Positions 11,728-22,829 of a stretch of DNA of 64,000 bases are shown piece after piece. A program made the position numbers and the translations under genes. The notes beneath the pieces are model-generated. The model searched no databases, had not been told where the DNA came from, and worked only from the letters and a program-made list of their open reading frames with translations. This stretch comes from Azolla caroliniana. Taxonomy: Eukaryota; Polypodiophyta. The stretch covers positions 9,424,001 to 9,488,000 of the forward strand of contig JBHGNT010000005.1 in the NCBI GenBank assembly GCA_043228905.1, in the 5' to 3' direction. Each line of letters starts with the position of its first letter. The stretch's first letter is position 1.

Positions 11728-12121
11728 GGGAGGGAATGCCCTTTGAAAAGGGGTTGCCCATTTTTGATTAGAGGGTATACCGGTAGGTTTAGGGTTAGGG
11801 TTCTTCTTCTTCTTCCCCTTCGTGTTCGTTTAGGGTTGGCTGCAGCTTATCTCCTGTGCAAGACCCTGCTCGGCGCGACGAGCCCGAGAGCTCCCCGACG
11901 GCGGCTTGATAGCAGACGACTGTTGTAAACTATCTTGGTCCGGCTCGAAGCCGGGAGTGTATTCCTCTTATATATATATACATATAAGTTTGCGTCTGTC
12001 TGTGTATATTGGCGTCTTGTTGGTGTCGGGTGCTTCCCCTCTTTCCCTGCGTTTCCTGTACAAGAGGGCGTGGGTGCGTGCGTGAGTGCGTGAGTGCGTG
12101 TGCGTGAGTCGGTGTTAAGCA

Positions 12122-12122
<1 letters not shown>

Positions 12123-12167
<45 letters not shown>
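12123..12167. repeat. (CT)n microsatellite
   Basis: About 22 uninterrupted CT dinucleotides within the solo LTR. Confidence 0.95.
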
Positions 12168-12169
<2 letters not shown>

Positions 12170-12296
12170 TCGGTTGCTTCCGGTGTGTTTCTGAGATGCC
12201 CCAGAAGCCATGAAGCACGACTTCCTACGCTCCGTCGCCCCCTAGTCCAAGACCCCCGTGGTCCCGCCTTTCTCCACGCACGCGCGTAACAACGCG

Positions 12297-14654
12297 ACAG
12301 CGTATTAATCCGGTCGGCCGTACTGAGCTAGTGTCCGCCATCCGAAACCAAAATGGACACGGTTCCCAGTCCTAGATTCCTAGCGTGTTACACGTTCGGA
12401 GGCTGATCACGTTCACGCCGGATCCTCCATCGATAATCGTGCCGGGTAGCTCTTTTCCCTTCACGATGGTTGTGATTGCTGGACTGCTTGTGTCCACCAC
12501 TACCGGTCCTTCCTCCGGATTTGAAAAGAATGCCGGAGCCGGTGGTGTGTCAGCTGTCGTCCTTCCGGTCTTCAGTCCTTCCGTGAACCGTGGTACCAGT
12601 TGCAATAGCCGTCCTAATGGCAATGTGATTTGGCATTCTTGTAATGATTGCCATGTTGGGTTTTCGGGTTGCCCCGTGCCGATGAGCTCTTCGGCATTCT
12701 CCTTTTGTTGTTCGAGCTCAACCGCATTCCATTCATTTGCCTTCTTCACCCATTCGGTTGCTTGCTTCCGGATGACTTCTTGAGTTTCCCACTCCGTGGC
12801 TTTACCTTTTGACCTTGTAGTGACTTGTTGTAGGTCCGTGACTTCCGCGTCTACCATGTTCACTGCTGGTCGCTTGTCGTAGCTCTTCGCCGGACATTGA
12901 TTACTATAGTGGCCCTCTTGCCGGCAATAATAGCAGTAAGGCTTCCGTGCGTTGCTGGATTCGGCGTGTGTGCTTGGTGGTGGACCAGGGGCAAGTGCTT
13001 GGTTTTGGTCTGGTTGGCTGCTCGGAGCCCCCTTTTCCGGTTCTCGTGGATGACCCCCCTTTTTGTTGAAATGACGTTTCTTATTGAAATTCTTTTTGTT
13101 GCGGTATCCTTGCCGGGGCTGGTCGTCATCCTTGCCATAGTCGTCCCGTCGGTGGTTGTAACCAGGGGAATGATCCCGGTTATATCTTTCATACCGTCCA
13201 TTATAGTCCCGATATCTATCCTGTCTATCATACCGGTCATACGCGTCTCTTCGGTCGCTATACCAGACATCTTGTGCCGGCCGGTAGCGCTCCTCTCGCC
13301 GCCAACGTTCTTCTTCTTCCTCCCGGTTGCTCCGTGGTTCAATTTGCCGAACCGGTGGTGCTTGTCGATTTAACAAGTTATACTCACACCGTTCCATTGT
13401 GTGACTTCTGGAGTGGCAGAGCAAGCATTGGGCACGCATGGTGCATTCCAGCGCCGAATGTCCGGCATTCAGGCATATCGTACATTGAACTACTTGTCGG
13501 AAACGGAGGTCCTCTTCCGTCGGCAGCGTACGCTGCAGTGCGCCCATAGTTAGCCATGAACTCGAGTTTTCCATTTCCTAAACTCGGTCAGTCACTTGAT
13601 CTATGCTGCTGGTGCGGAAATCGATGACGATGCACACCGTCCATAAGGGTTCCCGAAGTGCTACTAAGAATATGGCCTTTGTTTCTTCCTCCGGAGGTGT
13701 CCGGCTGAGCTGACTGTGTATCCGTTGGAACCAGATGACAAACTGTTGGATGTTCTCTGTTGGTTCCTGCCGGATACTGTAAAATAACCCAACCAATTCC
13801 CATTGGTCCATCTCCTTGTGGAAGAAATGCAAGAATTTTGTCTTTAATGTTTCAAACGTGGGGATGGTGCTGGGATCCTGTGTTCGGTGCCATTTGGCGG
13901 CCGGTCCCTCCAAGGTCATGCCGAACTCTGCCCGTTTTGAGCGTTCCTCTTCGGCTGCATTTAAGCGTTGGGACACATGGTTCGCTTCCCAGGTCTGCTG
14001 AAACGCATGGACGTGGGCTTCCGCATCCGGATCATCCCGATATCTGGGATATTGGAACGGCATGTCGTCGTCCGGTGTCGGTACATGGGTTGGTGGTGTC
14101 GGTGGTCGTTCCTCCTCTGGTGGTGTTGAAGGTTTTCCCTGGTCTTCTGTCGGCGTCAGAGGTCTTTCCTGCTCCTCTTGTGGTGTCGGAGGCTTCTCCT
14201 CCTCGACTTCCGGTGTCGGAGGTCTCTCGTCGTCGACTTTGGTACCAGAGTTTCCAGCCTTGTCGATTCGGGTTCTGGTGTCGGCAAAGTATCCGACTCC
14301 TCGTCCTCTGGTCCACCTGGGGTGTCGTTATTGTTGCGGTAGTTCGTCTGCGCGCTGTATTCCTTGTCCGAACTTGATTCAAATGCCAAAAATGCTTCGG
14401 ATTCACCTTCCCTCGCTGCCAATGCCTGGAGAAGGGATTCTGCTTCCTGGAGGCTGCTTAGGCTGCTTCCTTCGTCCGGGTAGGCGTTTTGTGGTAGCCG
14501 AAGTGATTCCTTGGCCACTCTCCGGATCACTTTCGAAAGTGAGCGATCCGCTCTGATTTCTTCTGCCGCTTGCTGGAAAGCCTATGGCTTCCTCAGCTGT
14601 TCAGCAAGTCGCCTTGCTCGCTCCGTAACCGGGTCGTTCATTGGTCGCGTCATC
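12297..14654 (-). pseudogene. G1 gag and protease N-part (broken)
   Basis: Gag starts near 14654 (Met-Thr-Arg-Pro). An in-frame stop lies near 14584, then comes an acidic Ser/Glu-rich segment (14156-14530). The gag core is at 13578-14063 (PFQYPRYRDDPDAEAHVHAF, KFLHFFHKEMDQWELVGLFY). A stop at about 13575 separates it from 12372-13574, which carries three zinc knuckles: CTICLNAGHSALEC, CLLCHSRSHTMERC and CYYCRQEGHYSNQC. An Arg/Tyr/Asp-rich stretch lies between the second and third. The protease begins at its end with active site DGGS (GTIIDGGSGVNVISLRTCNT). A stop follows at 12369-12371, and the domain continues to the solo LTR at 12292. G3 gag aligns along the whole length. Confidence 0.85.
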
Positions 14655-14708
14655 CATTCTCGCTAGTGTTCGCTGCGATTGTGTAGGAATCGTGGTCGCC
14701 AAAAACTA
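14655..14708 (-). promoter_or_regulatory. G1 leader and primer-binding site
   Basis: Directly inside the LTR the minus strand reads TAGTTTTTGGCGACCACGAT, a TGG-initiated primer site of the kind common in plant gypsy elements. I cannot name the tRNA with confidence. The leader to the gag ATG is only about 50 bp. Confidence 0.6.
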
Positions 14709-15153
14709 TGTTAATCCTTAGGGCCGGACAATGGCCTAACACAGGGTGTCTCCGGAAGACACTTCACCAAAGAGGTGTTACGGCGAGATAACTTAAGACA
14801 CAACAATTTCTTCGACTTAATTAGCTACTTAGCAATAAGGCATACACTTAATTCACGCGTAAGATATAACAATTAATTCAGAATGGTAATCAATACGTGA
14901 AGATAAAACAAGAAGCTTATATTAATTCTCCGTTAAAGTTATACATTGTAACCGGGCCTTTATATAGGTCACTGGTGCTGCGTACAAAACGGTGCCAACC
15001 GGCACCTGTTCGGAATCGGTCCGGATCCGGATTGGCATACCGATTCCGGTCCGTCCGTTCACTACATAATTATAATCTAATCTACTTAATTAAATATATT
15101 CCGAATAATCCCTTTCACATTCTGGTCTCTGCTCCTTTGCCGGCCGGGTAACA
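14709..15153 (-). repeat. G1 5' LTR
   Basis: 445 bp, TGTTAATCC to GGGTAACA on the plus strand, with TG...CA ends. A minus-strand TATA box (CCTATATAAAG) lies at about 14958-14968. No second copy exists in the window because the 3' end of G1 is lost, so the boundaries rest on the TG/CA ends and the primer site. The flanking bases GATGC (15154-15158) would be the target duplication. Confidence 0.75.
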
Positions 15154-15630
15154 GATGCCATGTAGTTCACGTGTATATAGGCCCACAAAAGGACATTAGT
15201 GTGATATCTGAATGTGGAGGGACACATACAACATGTGTGATGAACAAACCTCGACCAAATTCGCGAGAGATGGTGGATGGCGCTATCATATAACGCCTAC
15301 CCCAAAAACTAAAATCATCCCCATCATGAGGCAATGAACATCCAACCCATCCTCCATATTACCTTCAAGCATATGTATGTGACAATGATATAAGGCATAC
15401 AGGAAGTGGATGGTATCCCGATATCTCTATTGTGTGAGTAGTAGGCATGGAATGTAAAAATACTAGCTCTTGTCTTGATTGTGACATCCTACCATGGCTA
15501 AGCTCGTACCAATCAATCAAATCATCCATATCATCATCATCTTCCCCAGACGGTCAATGACAGGTACCTATAGGCTACATTATGTCAAGAGAAAAAAGAG
15601 TTGCCCAATTATAAAATAAAAAACTATAAA
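15154..15630. other. Unassigned sequence between G1 and N1
   Basis: AT-rich, without a convincing open frame, and unlike any other part of the window. It is probably old intergenic or decayed repeat DNA. Confidence 0.4.
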
Positions 15631-15635
15631 ATAAT

Positions 15636-15921
15636 TGTTGATGGGTGGGGGGTGGAGCCAAGTACGGCTCCACCCCCCTCCCAATGGGGGGTTCGAATGT
15701 GCAGGGAGAGAGGGAGAGGGACACATAGAGAATGAGAGGGAAAATTGAGACAGGCACAAGTTTGAGGGGTAACTCACTATTCTTCTTCTTTTCATGCCCC
15801 ATGGATGGGGGGTAAATATATAGCACAAGATCAAGACAATACAAAAAGTCAAATGGGGGTAGTTACTCTTGTACACATGCACACAAAAAGCCAAATGTGC
15901 ATGTGTACACACACACACACA

Positions 15922-15974
<53 letters not shown>

Positions 15975-16055
15975 TCACACATTATACATTTCATGTTTAC
16001 ACATTACACCTTATACATTACACCTTAACCCTCTCGTACACCTATACGGGTAACA
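15636..16055 (-). repeat. N1 left LTR
   Basis: 420 bp from TGTTGATGGGTGG to ACGGGTAACA. It includes a (CA)n(CT)n tract (about 15908-15971) that is nearly absent from the right LTR. Outside that tract the two LTRs match over most of their length. Confidence 0.85.
15908..15971. repeat. (CA)n-(CT)n compound microsatellite
   Basis: About nine CA units run into about 23 CT units in the left N1 LTR. The right LTR has only a few CA units, showing expansion or contraction after insertion. Confidence 0.9.
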
Positions 16056-16369
16056 CTTGGCACGCCTATGGGACAATGCATTGCACGTCGAACCCACATG
16101 CCCATGCCAAAATCTCGTTGATGGGAACTCCATTGGTTTTCTCTTCTCTCATTGGTCGGAAATCCCTCGACTGGATCATTGCTCTACGATCAATAACTTC
16201 GATCGGAGCTTGCTTGACACGAACCTTCTCGTTCGGTCAACACATCTCATGATTTGATCACACACCAATCGGCTTGTCCACTTTGGTAAAGTCTTTTAGG
16301 TTTAAAAATGATTTTGGGTGTATGTGTATTTCTTTTTTTCTTCATTGGTGTGAGTGGTGATGAGTTTTT

Positions 16370-16510
16370 TGTACCCTTGAGTTTTCAAATTCTATTTCGT
16401 ACCCTCAGTTTTTGAAATTTTATTGAGTGCCCTTATGAAATTTAGGCATATGCCCTTCAGTTTTTGAAATTCTAATGGGTGCCCTTGAGCTTTTGAAATT
16501 TTTTCGGTGT
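16370..16510. repeat. Degenerate ~30-bp tandem repeat
   Basis: Five imperfect units of the form GTRCCCTYAGTTTTTGAAAT in the N1 interior. This type of short AT-rich array is common in plant repeat DNA. Confidence 0.65.
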
Positions 16511-16679
16511 ACCCCTCTTCTCTTTCTTCTTTCCTTTTTCGATTTCTTCTTCTTGCTTTCTTTCTCTATCAATATCTTCTTTGTCGACGTCGATTCCTTC
16601 ATTCTCTTTTTGTATGTCTTGCTTTCGTCGTTCCCTGTTTTCCTTTTGGTGTGCATGTAGCTTCTTGTTCCTTTTGTTC

Positions 16680-16889
16680 TTCTTCTTTCTCTCCTCTTTG
16701 TTTTTGTGGTTCTTCTTTCTTTCATTTGCTTCTTCTCTTCCAATATGCCCTCTGTCCATTATGGTGGTGGTGGTGACCATTGTCTTCTTCTTTCTCCCCT
16801 CTTTGTTTTCGTGGTTCTTCTTTCTTTCATTTGCTTCTTCTCTTCCAATATGCCCTCTGTCCATTATGGTGGTGGTGGTGACCATTGTC
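16680..16889. repeat. Two-copy 105-bp tandem repeat
   Basis: The block from CTTCTTCTTTCTC to GGTGACCATTGT is repeated once with a 105-bp period and only two or three differences. It is CT-rich on the plus strand. Open frames through it are low-complexity by-products. Confidence 0.9.
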
Positions 16890-16995
16890 TTCTTCCTCCT
16901 CTTTTCATCTTTCTCCTTCTCCTTCTAATTTCTTCTTCACTTCTTCTTGCTTTTTGTTGCTCCCTCTTCTTTGTCTTTCTCTATTTTTGTTGATG

Positions 16996-17588
16996 TGTTC
17001 GGTCACAGTTTTTTGTTTTAATAATATTTATTATTATTAGTAGGTAGTAATATGAAACAAAACGTTCATTTTGTTTCTTTCTTTAGTAACTATTACCCTT
17101 TCATTATTTCTTGAAAAGGGTAAATGTAAGTTACGTTTTTTAGTGTTTGTGTGTGTAAAGAAAATAAAAAGGGTAAACAAAAACTGTTTTCTTTGAGATG
17201 TATAAGAAGAAGAAAACGAGACAAAAAAATGTGAAGGTGAGAGAGTGAATATTTCACTCATATGTTTGTGACTTAGCTACCATTTCTTTGGATTATTGTA
17301 CCCATCTTTGTTGGTAGTATTTTGCTACATATTTCTACTTTTCTCTAGTGTATCTAGACTCTAGAGCTAGAGCTTGTATTTGTCCCGTATTTGTGTTGTA
17401 TCCTCTTTCTTGATAGTGGATTGTTTTGGACTTTGTCCCGTGTTGTTTCCCTCATTGAGGGTTTTTCCACGTTAAAACTTGTATCATCTATATTGTATCA
17501 TTGTGTGGTCTTTTATTCGATCGTTACCTGATAATAATTGAGCATCAACGTGATGCATGCTACACTCTTACGTGTCTATACCTCAACA
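16996..17588 (+). repeat. C2 5' LTR
   Basis: 593 bp, TGTTCGGTCACAG to TACCTCAACA. Compared with the 3' LTR it lacks about 130 bp after GAGAGAGTGAA. Confidence 0.9.
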
Positions 17589-17630
17589 AATGGTATCGGA
17601 GCGGAGGTTGTGATTTTTGCTCGATTATAA

Positions 17631-18500
17631 ATGGAGGCAAACACATCAACAATGATTGTTTTAAATGGCACGAACTATCAAAAATGGAAAGGAAAAATGA
17701 AAGATTTGCTTTTCATTAAAAGTTTGCATTTACCTGTGTTTGCGACGAATAAACCTGAAAAGAAAAATGATGAGAGTGGTGTTTTGAAAATGAACATGTA
17801 TGTGGTTTCATTCGTCAATGGGTAGGAGATAATGTCTTGAATCATGTTGTGAATGAAACAAATGCAAAGATGTTGTGGAATAAATTAGAAACCTTATATG
17901 CTTCTAGAACTGGTAACAATAAGTTGTTTTTACTTAAACAAGCGATGCATTTGACTTATAAAGAAAATAACTCTGTTTTTTATCATTGAAATGAATTTCA
18001 AGGTTGTTTTGATCAATTGTATATTATGGGTATAAATTTTGAAGAAGTTCTTTCTTTATGGTTGATAAATACTCTTCCCTGGTCATGGGAAATGTTTAGG
18101 GTTACTCTAGCTAATGCGGCTCCTAAGGGAGGTGTGACAATGGAATATGTGAAGAGTGGAATTCTAAATGAGGAAATGTGACGGAGAACGCAAGGAACAA
18201 CATACTCAGAAGCTTTGGTTGCTGAAAATAGAGGAAGAAGCCAAAACAGAAGTGATGGCCGAAACAACAATGGTAGAAGTAGACGTAAGTCAAGGTCTAA
18301 ATATAAATATTTAGTTTGTCATTTTTGTGGTAAGACAAGTCACATAAAGAAATATTGCTTCAAATGGAAGAAGGGGAATAAAGCATCGAACTACATGAAA
18401 GGCAAGAAGAATGTATTTATGATAATATTGATTCTGTTAATGCTGCTTCCTTTAATGATTTACTTGTTGTATGTAATAGTTACAATGAAATTAACATAAG
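17631..18500 (+). pseudogene. C2 gag (broken)
   Basis: It starts at ATG 17631 ([20 protein letters not shown]), the usual copia gag N-terminus with the YxxW motif. A frameshift follows near 17815. The homologous reading continues through LNHVVNETNAKMLWNKLETL and KGGVTMEYVKSGILNEEM with stops at about 17987 and 18179, into a basic Arg/Ser-rich stretch. The zinc knuckle is CHFCGKTSHIKKYC (about 18317-18358), a proper CX2CX4HX4C. It would bind element RNA in virus-like particles; with these breaks it cannot. Confidence 0.85.
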
Positions 18501-19860
18501 TACCCATGAAACCACTTGGGTTCTTGATAATGATGCCTCCCACCATGTTACATCTAGAAATGATTTTTTCTCATCTTACACTCCCGGTGACTATGGTGTT
18601 GTGAAGATGAGGAATGATGGATTCACAAAGGTAATCGGCATAGGAACCATTTGCTTGCAAACCAACACGGGATTTAAGTTGATTCTATATCAAGTACGAC
18701 ACGTGCCCGATATTAGAATGGATCTAATCTCCACATGTACATTAGATGAAGAGGGCTATAGCCATGCGTCTCAAAATGGTAAGTGGAAAATCTGTAAGGG
18801 TTCTTTGATTGTTGCTAAAACTAATAAATGTTGTCACAATGGTTTATATCTTTTGCAAGCTTCTATCTCCATTGACTTTGTCAATGCAGTTGAGAATCCA
18901 GATGTTTCAAAATTCTGGCATAAGATATTGTCCCATATTAGTGAAAGGGGAGTTGACTTTCTAGGTAAGAAGAACGTACTTCCAGGTTTAAAAGATGTGA
19001 AATTAGATACATGTGATCATTGTTTGGCAAGGAAGGCTAAAAGGGTTTCCTTTAAGCATTCTTCTCTTTGACAAGAAAGTGTACTCGAGCTAGTGCATTC
19101 CGATGTGTGTGGATCCTTCAAGGTAAGGTCAATAGGTGGAGCACTTTATTTTGTTACTTTCATTGATGATCATTCTAGGAAGCTTTGGGTTTGAATGTTG
19201 AAGTAAAAAAATCAAGTATTTGATGTTTTTAAAGAGTTTCATGTTTCTGTTGAGAGAGAGACAAGGAAGAAACTAAAATGTATTTGCACTAATAATGGTG
19301 GCGAATACTGTGGACCTTTTGATGCATATTGCCGAGAGCAAGGTATCAAGCATCAAAGAACCCCTCCAAAGACTCCCCAATTAAATGGTTTGGTTGAAAG
19401 AATGAATAGAACCCTAGTTGAAAGAGTTAGGTGCTTACTCTCAGATGCGAAGTTACCCAAATCATTTTGGGGTGAGGCTTTGAATATTGTTGCACATATA
19501 ATTAATCTTTCTCCTACTACTACATTGCAAGGTGATGTAGCAAATAGAGTGTGGTATGGTAGGGATGTCTCTTATGATTACTTACATGTGTTAGGGTGTA
19601 AATGTTTTGTACATATACCCAAGGATGAAAGATCGAAGTTAGATGCTAAATCTAAACAATGCATTTTTATTGGATATGGTCAAGATGATTTTGGTTATAG
19701 GTGTTACGATCCTGTGGGAAAGAAGCTTATCAGGAGTCGTGATGTAGTGTTCATCGAGGACCAAACCATTGAGGATATTGACAATGTGGAAATGTCAAGT
19801 TCCTCTTTAGATTGTGATCTGGTAGACGTTGACCCAATTCCTATGGCGGATGATGATACA
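18501..19860 (+). pseudogene. C2 protease and integrase (broken)
   Basis: The protease is at about 18508-18770 with active-site text WVLDNDASHHVTS. DNDA replaces the expected DSGA, so the conserved Gly is lost. The integrase zinc domain is at about 18907-19060 (FWHKILSHISERGVDFL, CDHCLARKAKR). A stop ends the run at 19071. The catalytic core resumes with [27 protein letters not shown] and a shifted GGEYCG, then LNGLVERMNRTLVERVRCLL from 19384. The integrase C-terminal region runs to about 19760 (VLGCKCFVHIPKDERSKL, RSRDVVFIEDQ), followed by an acidic linker. Confidence 0.85.
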
Positions 19861-20399
19861 CATGAGAGTGTTTCACAACAAGAGGAGCAACATGTGGATG
19901 TTGGTGAGCCATTGATTGTAGATGATACTAGCTATGATGTTGTTTTGCCAAAGACAAGTCTTGAGTGGGGGGAGCAACTTCCATTACAAGAGATGGAAAA
20001 TCAATCTATAAGGAGATCTACGAGGTATGCTACTTCTGAATATGTTTTACTCACTAATGAAGGTGAGCTGGAAAGTTTTCATGATGTGCAAAGTTCACAC
20101 TCTTAACGATAAAGATAGTTGGTTAGAGGCCATGCATGAAGAAATTAATTCTTTGAAAAAGAATAACACATTTGAGCTAGTTAACCTTCCTAAGGTTAGG
20201 AAAGCTTTGAAAAATAAGTGGGTGTTTAAGTTAAAAAGGGGTGATGATAACTTTATTAAATATAAAGCTCGTTTAGTGGTGAAAGGATATAGTCAAAAGA
20301 AAGGAATTGATTTTGTTACGAGTTGTGTTAGGTTTGGTAGCTAGCTTCAACCTTGAACTTGAACAACTAGATGTGAAAATCACGTTTTTACATGGTGAC

Positions 20400-20836
20400 T
20401 ATCATGAATACATAAACATCATGGCTTCACCTAGGCTTGAACCCAAGACTTATAATACATAATCAAGAACCTAACCATTAAGATAGCCTATGACCATTTG
20501 AAATGATAAAAGCTACTTCTTGTAATACATTGATTATTGTAAATACTCTAGAACATTCTAGAATATTCTAGAACATCTTAGAATATTCTAGGTCTAGAAT
20601 ACTCTAGAACATTATAGAAATCTCTAGGCTATTCTATAAGAACCCATAAATATAAACATACAATTCTTCTCAAACCAATTAGAATCAATGCCAGTCTTAA
20701 GCTCTCATTGCCTATCTTGTATCCATTCTCATTCTATCTTAATACATTCATTCTTCTCTTATCACTTCATTCCACTCTTCTTGTGATCTATTTACATCTT
20801 TCTTCCACCACTCTATCTTTTCTCTTGGTTTTGACA
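20400..20836 (+). mobile_element. Solo LTR of the G2/G5 chromovirus family inside C2 RT
   Basis: 437 bp, TATCATGAATAC to GGTTTTGACA, matching the G5 LTR start TGTCATGAACAC and end GGTTCTGACA along its length. Target duplication is GTGAC (20395-20399) and ATGAC (20837-20841), one mismatch. Deleting the LTR and one duplicate restores the C2 RT residues LHGD-LNEE. The initial TG has become TA. It carries five alternating GAA/TTC units (20551-20573), with a TATA box about 80 bp downstream. Confidence 0.9.
20551..20588 (+). promoter_or_regulatory. Heat-shock-element array in solo LTR
   Basis: GAAnnTTCnnGAAnnTTCnnGAA occurs with exact 5-bp spacing at 20551-20573, plus another GAAnnTTC at 20581-20588. 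This is the consensus bound by trimeric plant heat shock factors. A TATA box (TATAAAC, 20651-20657) follows. Function is inferred from the motif alone. Confidence 0.7.
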
Positions 20837-22059
20837 ATGACCTAAACGAGGAAATATACATGGAACAACCGGAGGGTTTTGAAGAGAAAGGGAAAGAAGA
20901 TTTGGTATATAGGTTGAAAAAGAGTCTCTAAGGCTTAAAACAAGCACCGCGCCAATGGTATAAAAAGTTTGATTCTTTTATGGTGAGTCAAGGTTATGAA
21001 AAGACTAATGCCGACCATTGTGTGTATGTTAAACAATTTGAGGTTGGTAATTTTATTATACTTCTTTTGTACGTTGATGATATGCTAATTGTTGGACAAG
21101 ATTTAAAATATGATTAATAGGTTAAAAGTGGAGTTATCTAAGGCTTTTGACATGAAAGATTTAGGGCCTGCTAAGCACATTTTAGGTATGCAAATAACTC
21201 GTGATAGAGAATCAAAGAAGTTGTGGCTTTCACAAGAAACGTACATAGAAAGAATCCTCAAGAGAGCAACATGTAACATGCGAAACCACTAAGTACTCCT
21301 CTTGTCACTCACTTTAAATTGAGTAGGAAATGTTGACCAATTACCAAGGAGGAAAAGGATGAGATGTCTTCGATTCCCTATGCCTCGGCGGTTGGATCGT
21401 TAATATATGCTATGGTTAGCACACAACTAGATATTGCACACGTAGTTGGTACAATGAGTAGGTAGCTCTCTAACCCTGGTAAATCTCATCGGAATGTTGT
21501 AAAATGGATTCTAAGGTATTTGAGAGGTGCATCTAAATTGTGCATTTGTTTTGGAGGTTTTAAACCAATCCTTGAATGCTTTACAAATGCAGACATGGTT
21601 GGAGATCTTGATGGTAGGAAATCTACATTCGCCTTCTTATTTACTTTTGTAGGGGGAGCTATATCATGGCAATCCAAATTGCAAAAGTGTGTAGCCTTGT
21701 CCACTACGGAAGCTGAATACATTGCAACAATTGAGGCTAGCAAATAAATGCTTTGGATGAAAAGGTTTATTCTAGAATTAGGTTTGATTCAATCAACTTA
21801 TGTGGTTTTTTGTGATAGTCAAAGTGCAATGGATCTAAGCAAGAACTCAATGTATCATTCACAGACAAAACACATCGATGTTCTATATCATTGATTACGA
21901 TTGGCAATCGAGGAGCAAATGTTGCAGCTCGAGAAAGCTCATATTGACGACAATGCTCCTGATATGCTAACAAATGTGGTTCCAAGGGAGAAGCTTGAGC
22001 TATGTGCCAAGCTTGCCGGAATGGAGATGAATTGAGACACAATCAATCTTCTCCTTGTG

Positions 22060-22084
22060 TGACCTGAGGGGGAGATTTTTGAAG
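22060..22084 (+). promoter_or_regulatory. C2 polypurine tract
   Basis: CTGAGGGGGAGATTTTTGAAG lies directly before the 3' LTR start at 22085. This is the typical copia plus-strand primer region. Confidence 0.8.
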
Positions 22085-22829
22085 TGTCCGGTCATAGTCT
22101 TTTGTTTTTTGTTTTAATAATATTTATTATTATTAGCGGGTAGTAATATGAAACAAAACGAACATTTTGTTTCTTTCTTTAGTAACTATTACCCTTTCAT
22201 TATTTCTTGAAAAGGGTAAATGTAAGTTGCATTTTTTAGTGTTTGTGTGTGTGTAAAGGAAATAAAGAGGGCAAACAAAACAAAACCATTGTTTTCTTTG
22301 AGATGTTTAAGAAGAAGAAAATGAGACAGAAAAATGTGAAGGTGAGAGAGTGAAAAGAGAGAACAAAAAACAACAAGTTTGGTGCTCAACTCTTCTACCT
22401 TCCAACTCCACTATTCAACGGGAGATCAACACTCTTACTACTTTGACTTGTGGGCTTTATCATTCGGGTTTTATTCTCTCTTCTGTTTCACTCATATGTT
22501 TGTGAATTAGCTATCATTTCTTAGGATTATTGTACCCATCTTTGTCAGTAGTATTTTGCTACATATCTCTACTTTCCTCTAGTGTATCTAGAGTTAGAGC
22601 TTGTATTTGTCCCGTATTTGTGTTGTATCCTCTTTCTTGATAGTGGATTGTTTTGGACTTTGTCCCGTGCTTATTTCCCTCATTGAGGGTTTTTCCACGT
22701 TAAAAACTTGTGTCATCTATATTGTATCATTGTGTGTGTTTTTGTGTGGCCTTTTATTCGATTTTTTCCTCATAATAATCGAGCATAAACGTGACACGTG
22801 TTACACTCTTATGTGTCTATACCTCAACA
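22085..22829 (+). repeat. C2 3' LTR
   Basis: 745 bp, TGTCCGGTCATAG to TACCTCAACA. It is the longer LTR copy, keeping the ~130-bp segment (about 22354-22480) missing from the 5' LTR. Confidence 0.9.

Larger units (their letters stand above)
11519..12292 (+). mobile_element. Solo LTR inserted between G1 protease and RT
   Basis: 774 bp, from TTGTCGTGAAG to GCGCGTAACAA. It is flanked by CGCG at 11515-11518 and 12293-12296. Removing it together with one CGCG restores the G1 reading frame across the site (residues GLIR-C-R-DLEV), so the edges are firm. Orientation is plus: a TATA box TATAAAA lies at 11721-11727. A (CT)n tract is at 12123-12167. No other copy of this LTR is in the window, so its parent family is unknown. 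Confidence 0.85.
5385..15153 (-). mobile_element. G1: Ty3/gypsy LTR retrotransposon with an extra ORF after pol
   Basis: Minus-strand order is LTR (14709-15153), primer site, gag, protease, RT, RNase H, integrase, then a third ORF. Integrase after RNase H defines Ty3/gypsy. No chromodomain follows integrase. The RT box is FLDD, and together with the post-pol ORF this recalls the Athila/Tat side of plant gypsy elements (inference). The 3' LTR and the end of ORF3 are missing: the element stops at 5385 against the C1 LTR. A solo LTR at 11519-12292 splits it. Frameshifts in gag and ORF3 are additional damage, but the pol frame is open for 971 codons. Confidence 0.9.
20106..22035 (+). pseudogene. 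C2 reverse transcriptase and RNase H (interrupted by a solo LTR)
   Basis: RT begins at 20106 (DSWLEAMHEEINSLKKNNTF, KYKARLVVKGYSQKKGIDF). It loses about 15 codons after GIDF, resumes as SFNLELEQLDVKITFLHGD, and is cut at 20399 by the solo LTR. It picks up at 20842 (LNEEIYMEQPEGFEEKGKED). The catalytic box YVDD is intact (LLLYVDDMLIVGQD, about 21064-21105). RNase H runs from about 21540 to 22035 (STTEAEYIATIEASK, then MYHSQTKHIDVLYH), ending at TGA near 22033. Stops and frameshifts occur in every part. Confidence 0.85.
16996..22829 (+). mobile_element. C2: decayed Ty1/copia retrotransposon nested in N1
   Basis: LTRs 16996-17588 and 22085-22829 enclose, on the plus strand, gag, protease, integrase, RT and RNase H remains in copia order. 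The primer site after the left LTR is TGGTATCGGAGC (17591-17602). A polypurine tract, GAGGGGGAG, precedes the right LTR. Flanking 5-mers (TGATG, ATTTC) do not match, so no target duplication is visible. The left LTR lacks a ~130-bp internal segment that the right LTR keeps. A solo LTR lies inside RT. It is unrelated to C1/C3 at LTR level. Confidence 0.9.

Noticed and set aside
15580-15978. Minus-strand frame of about 130 codons in N1 LTR
   Set aside because: It begins in a (GA)n tract giving Arg-Glu repeats and runs through LTR sequence; no domain.
16420-16993. Lys/Glu-rich and Phe/Ser-rich open frames
   Set aside because: By-products of CT-rich tandem repeats in N1.
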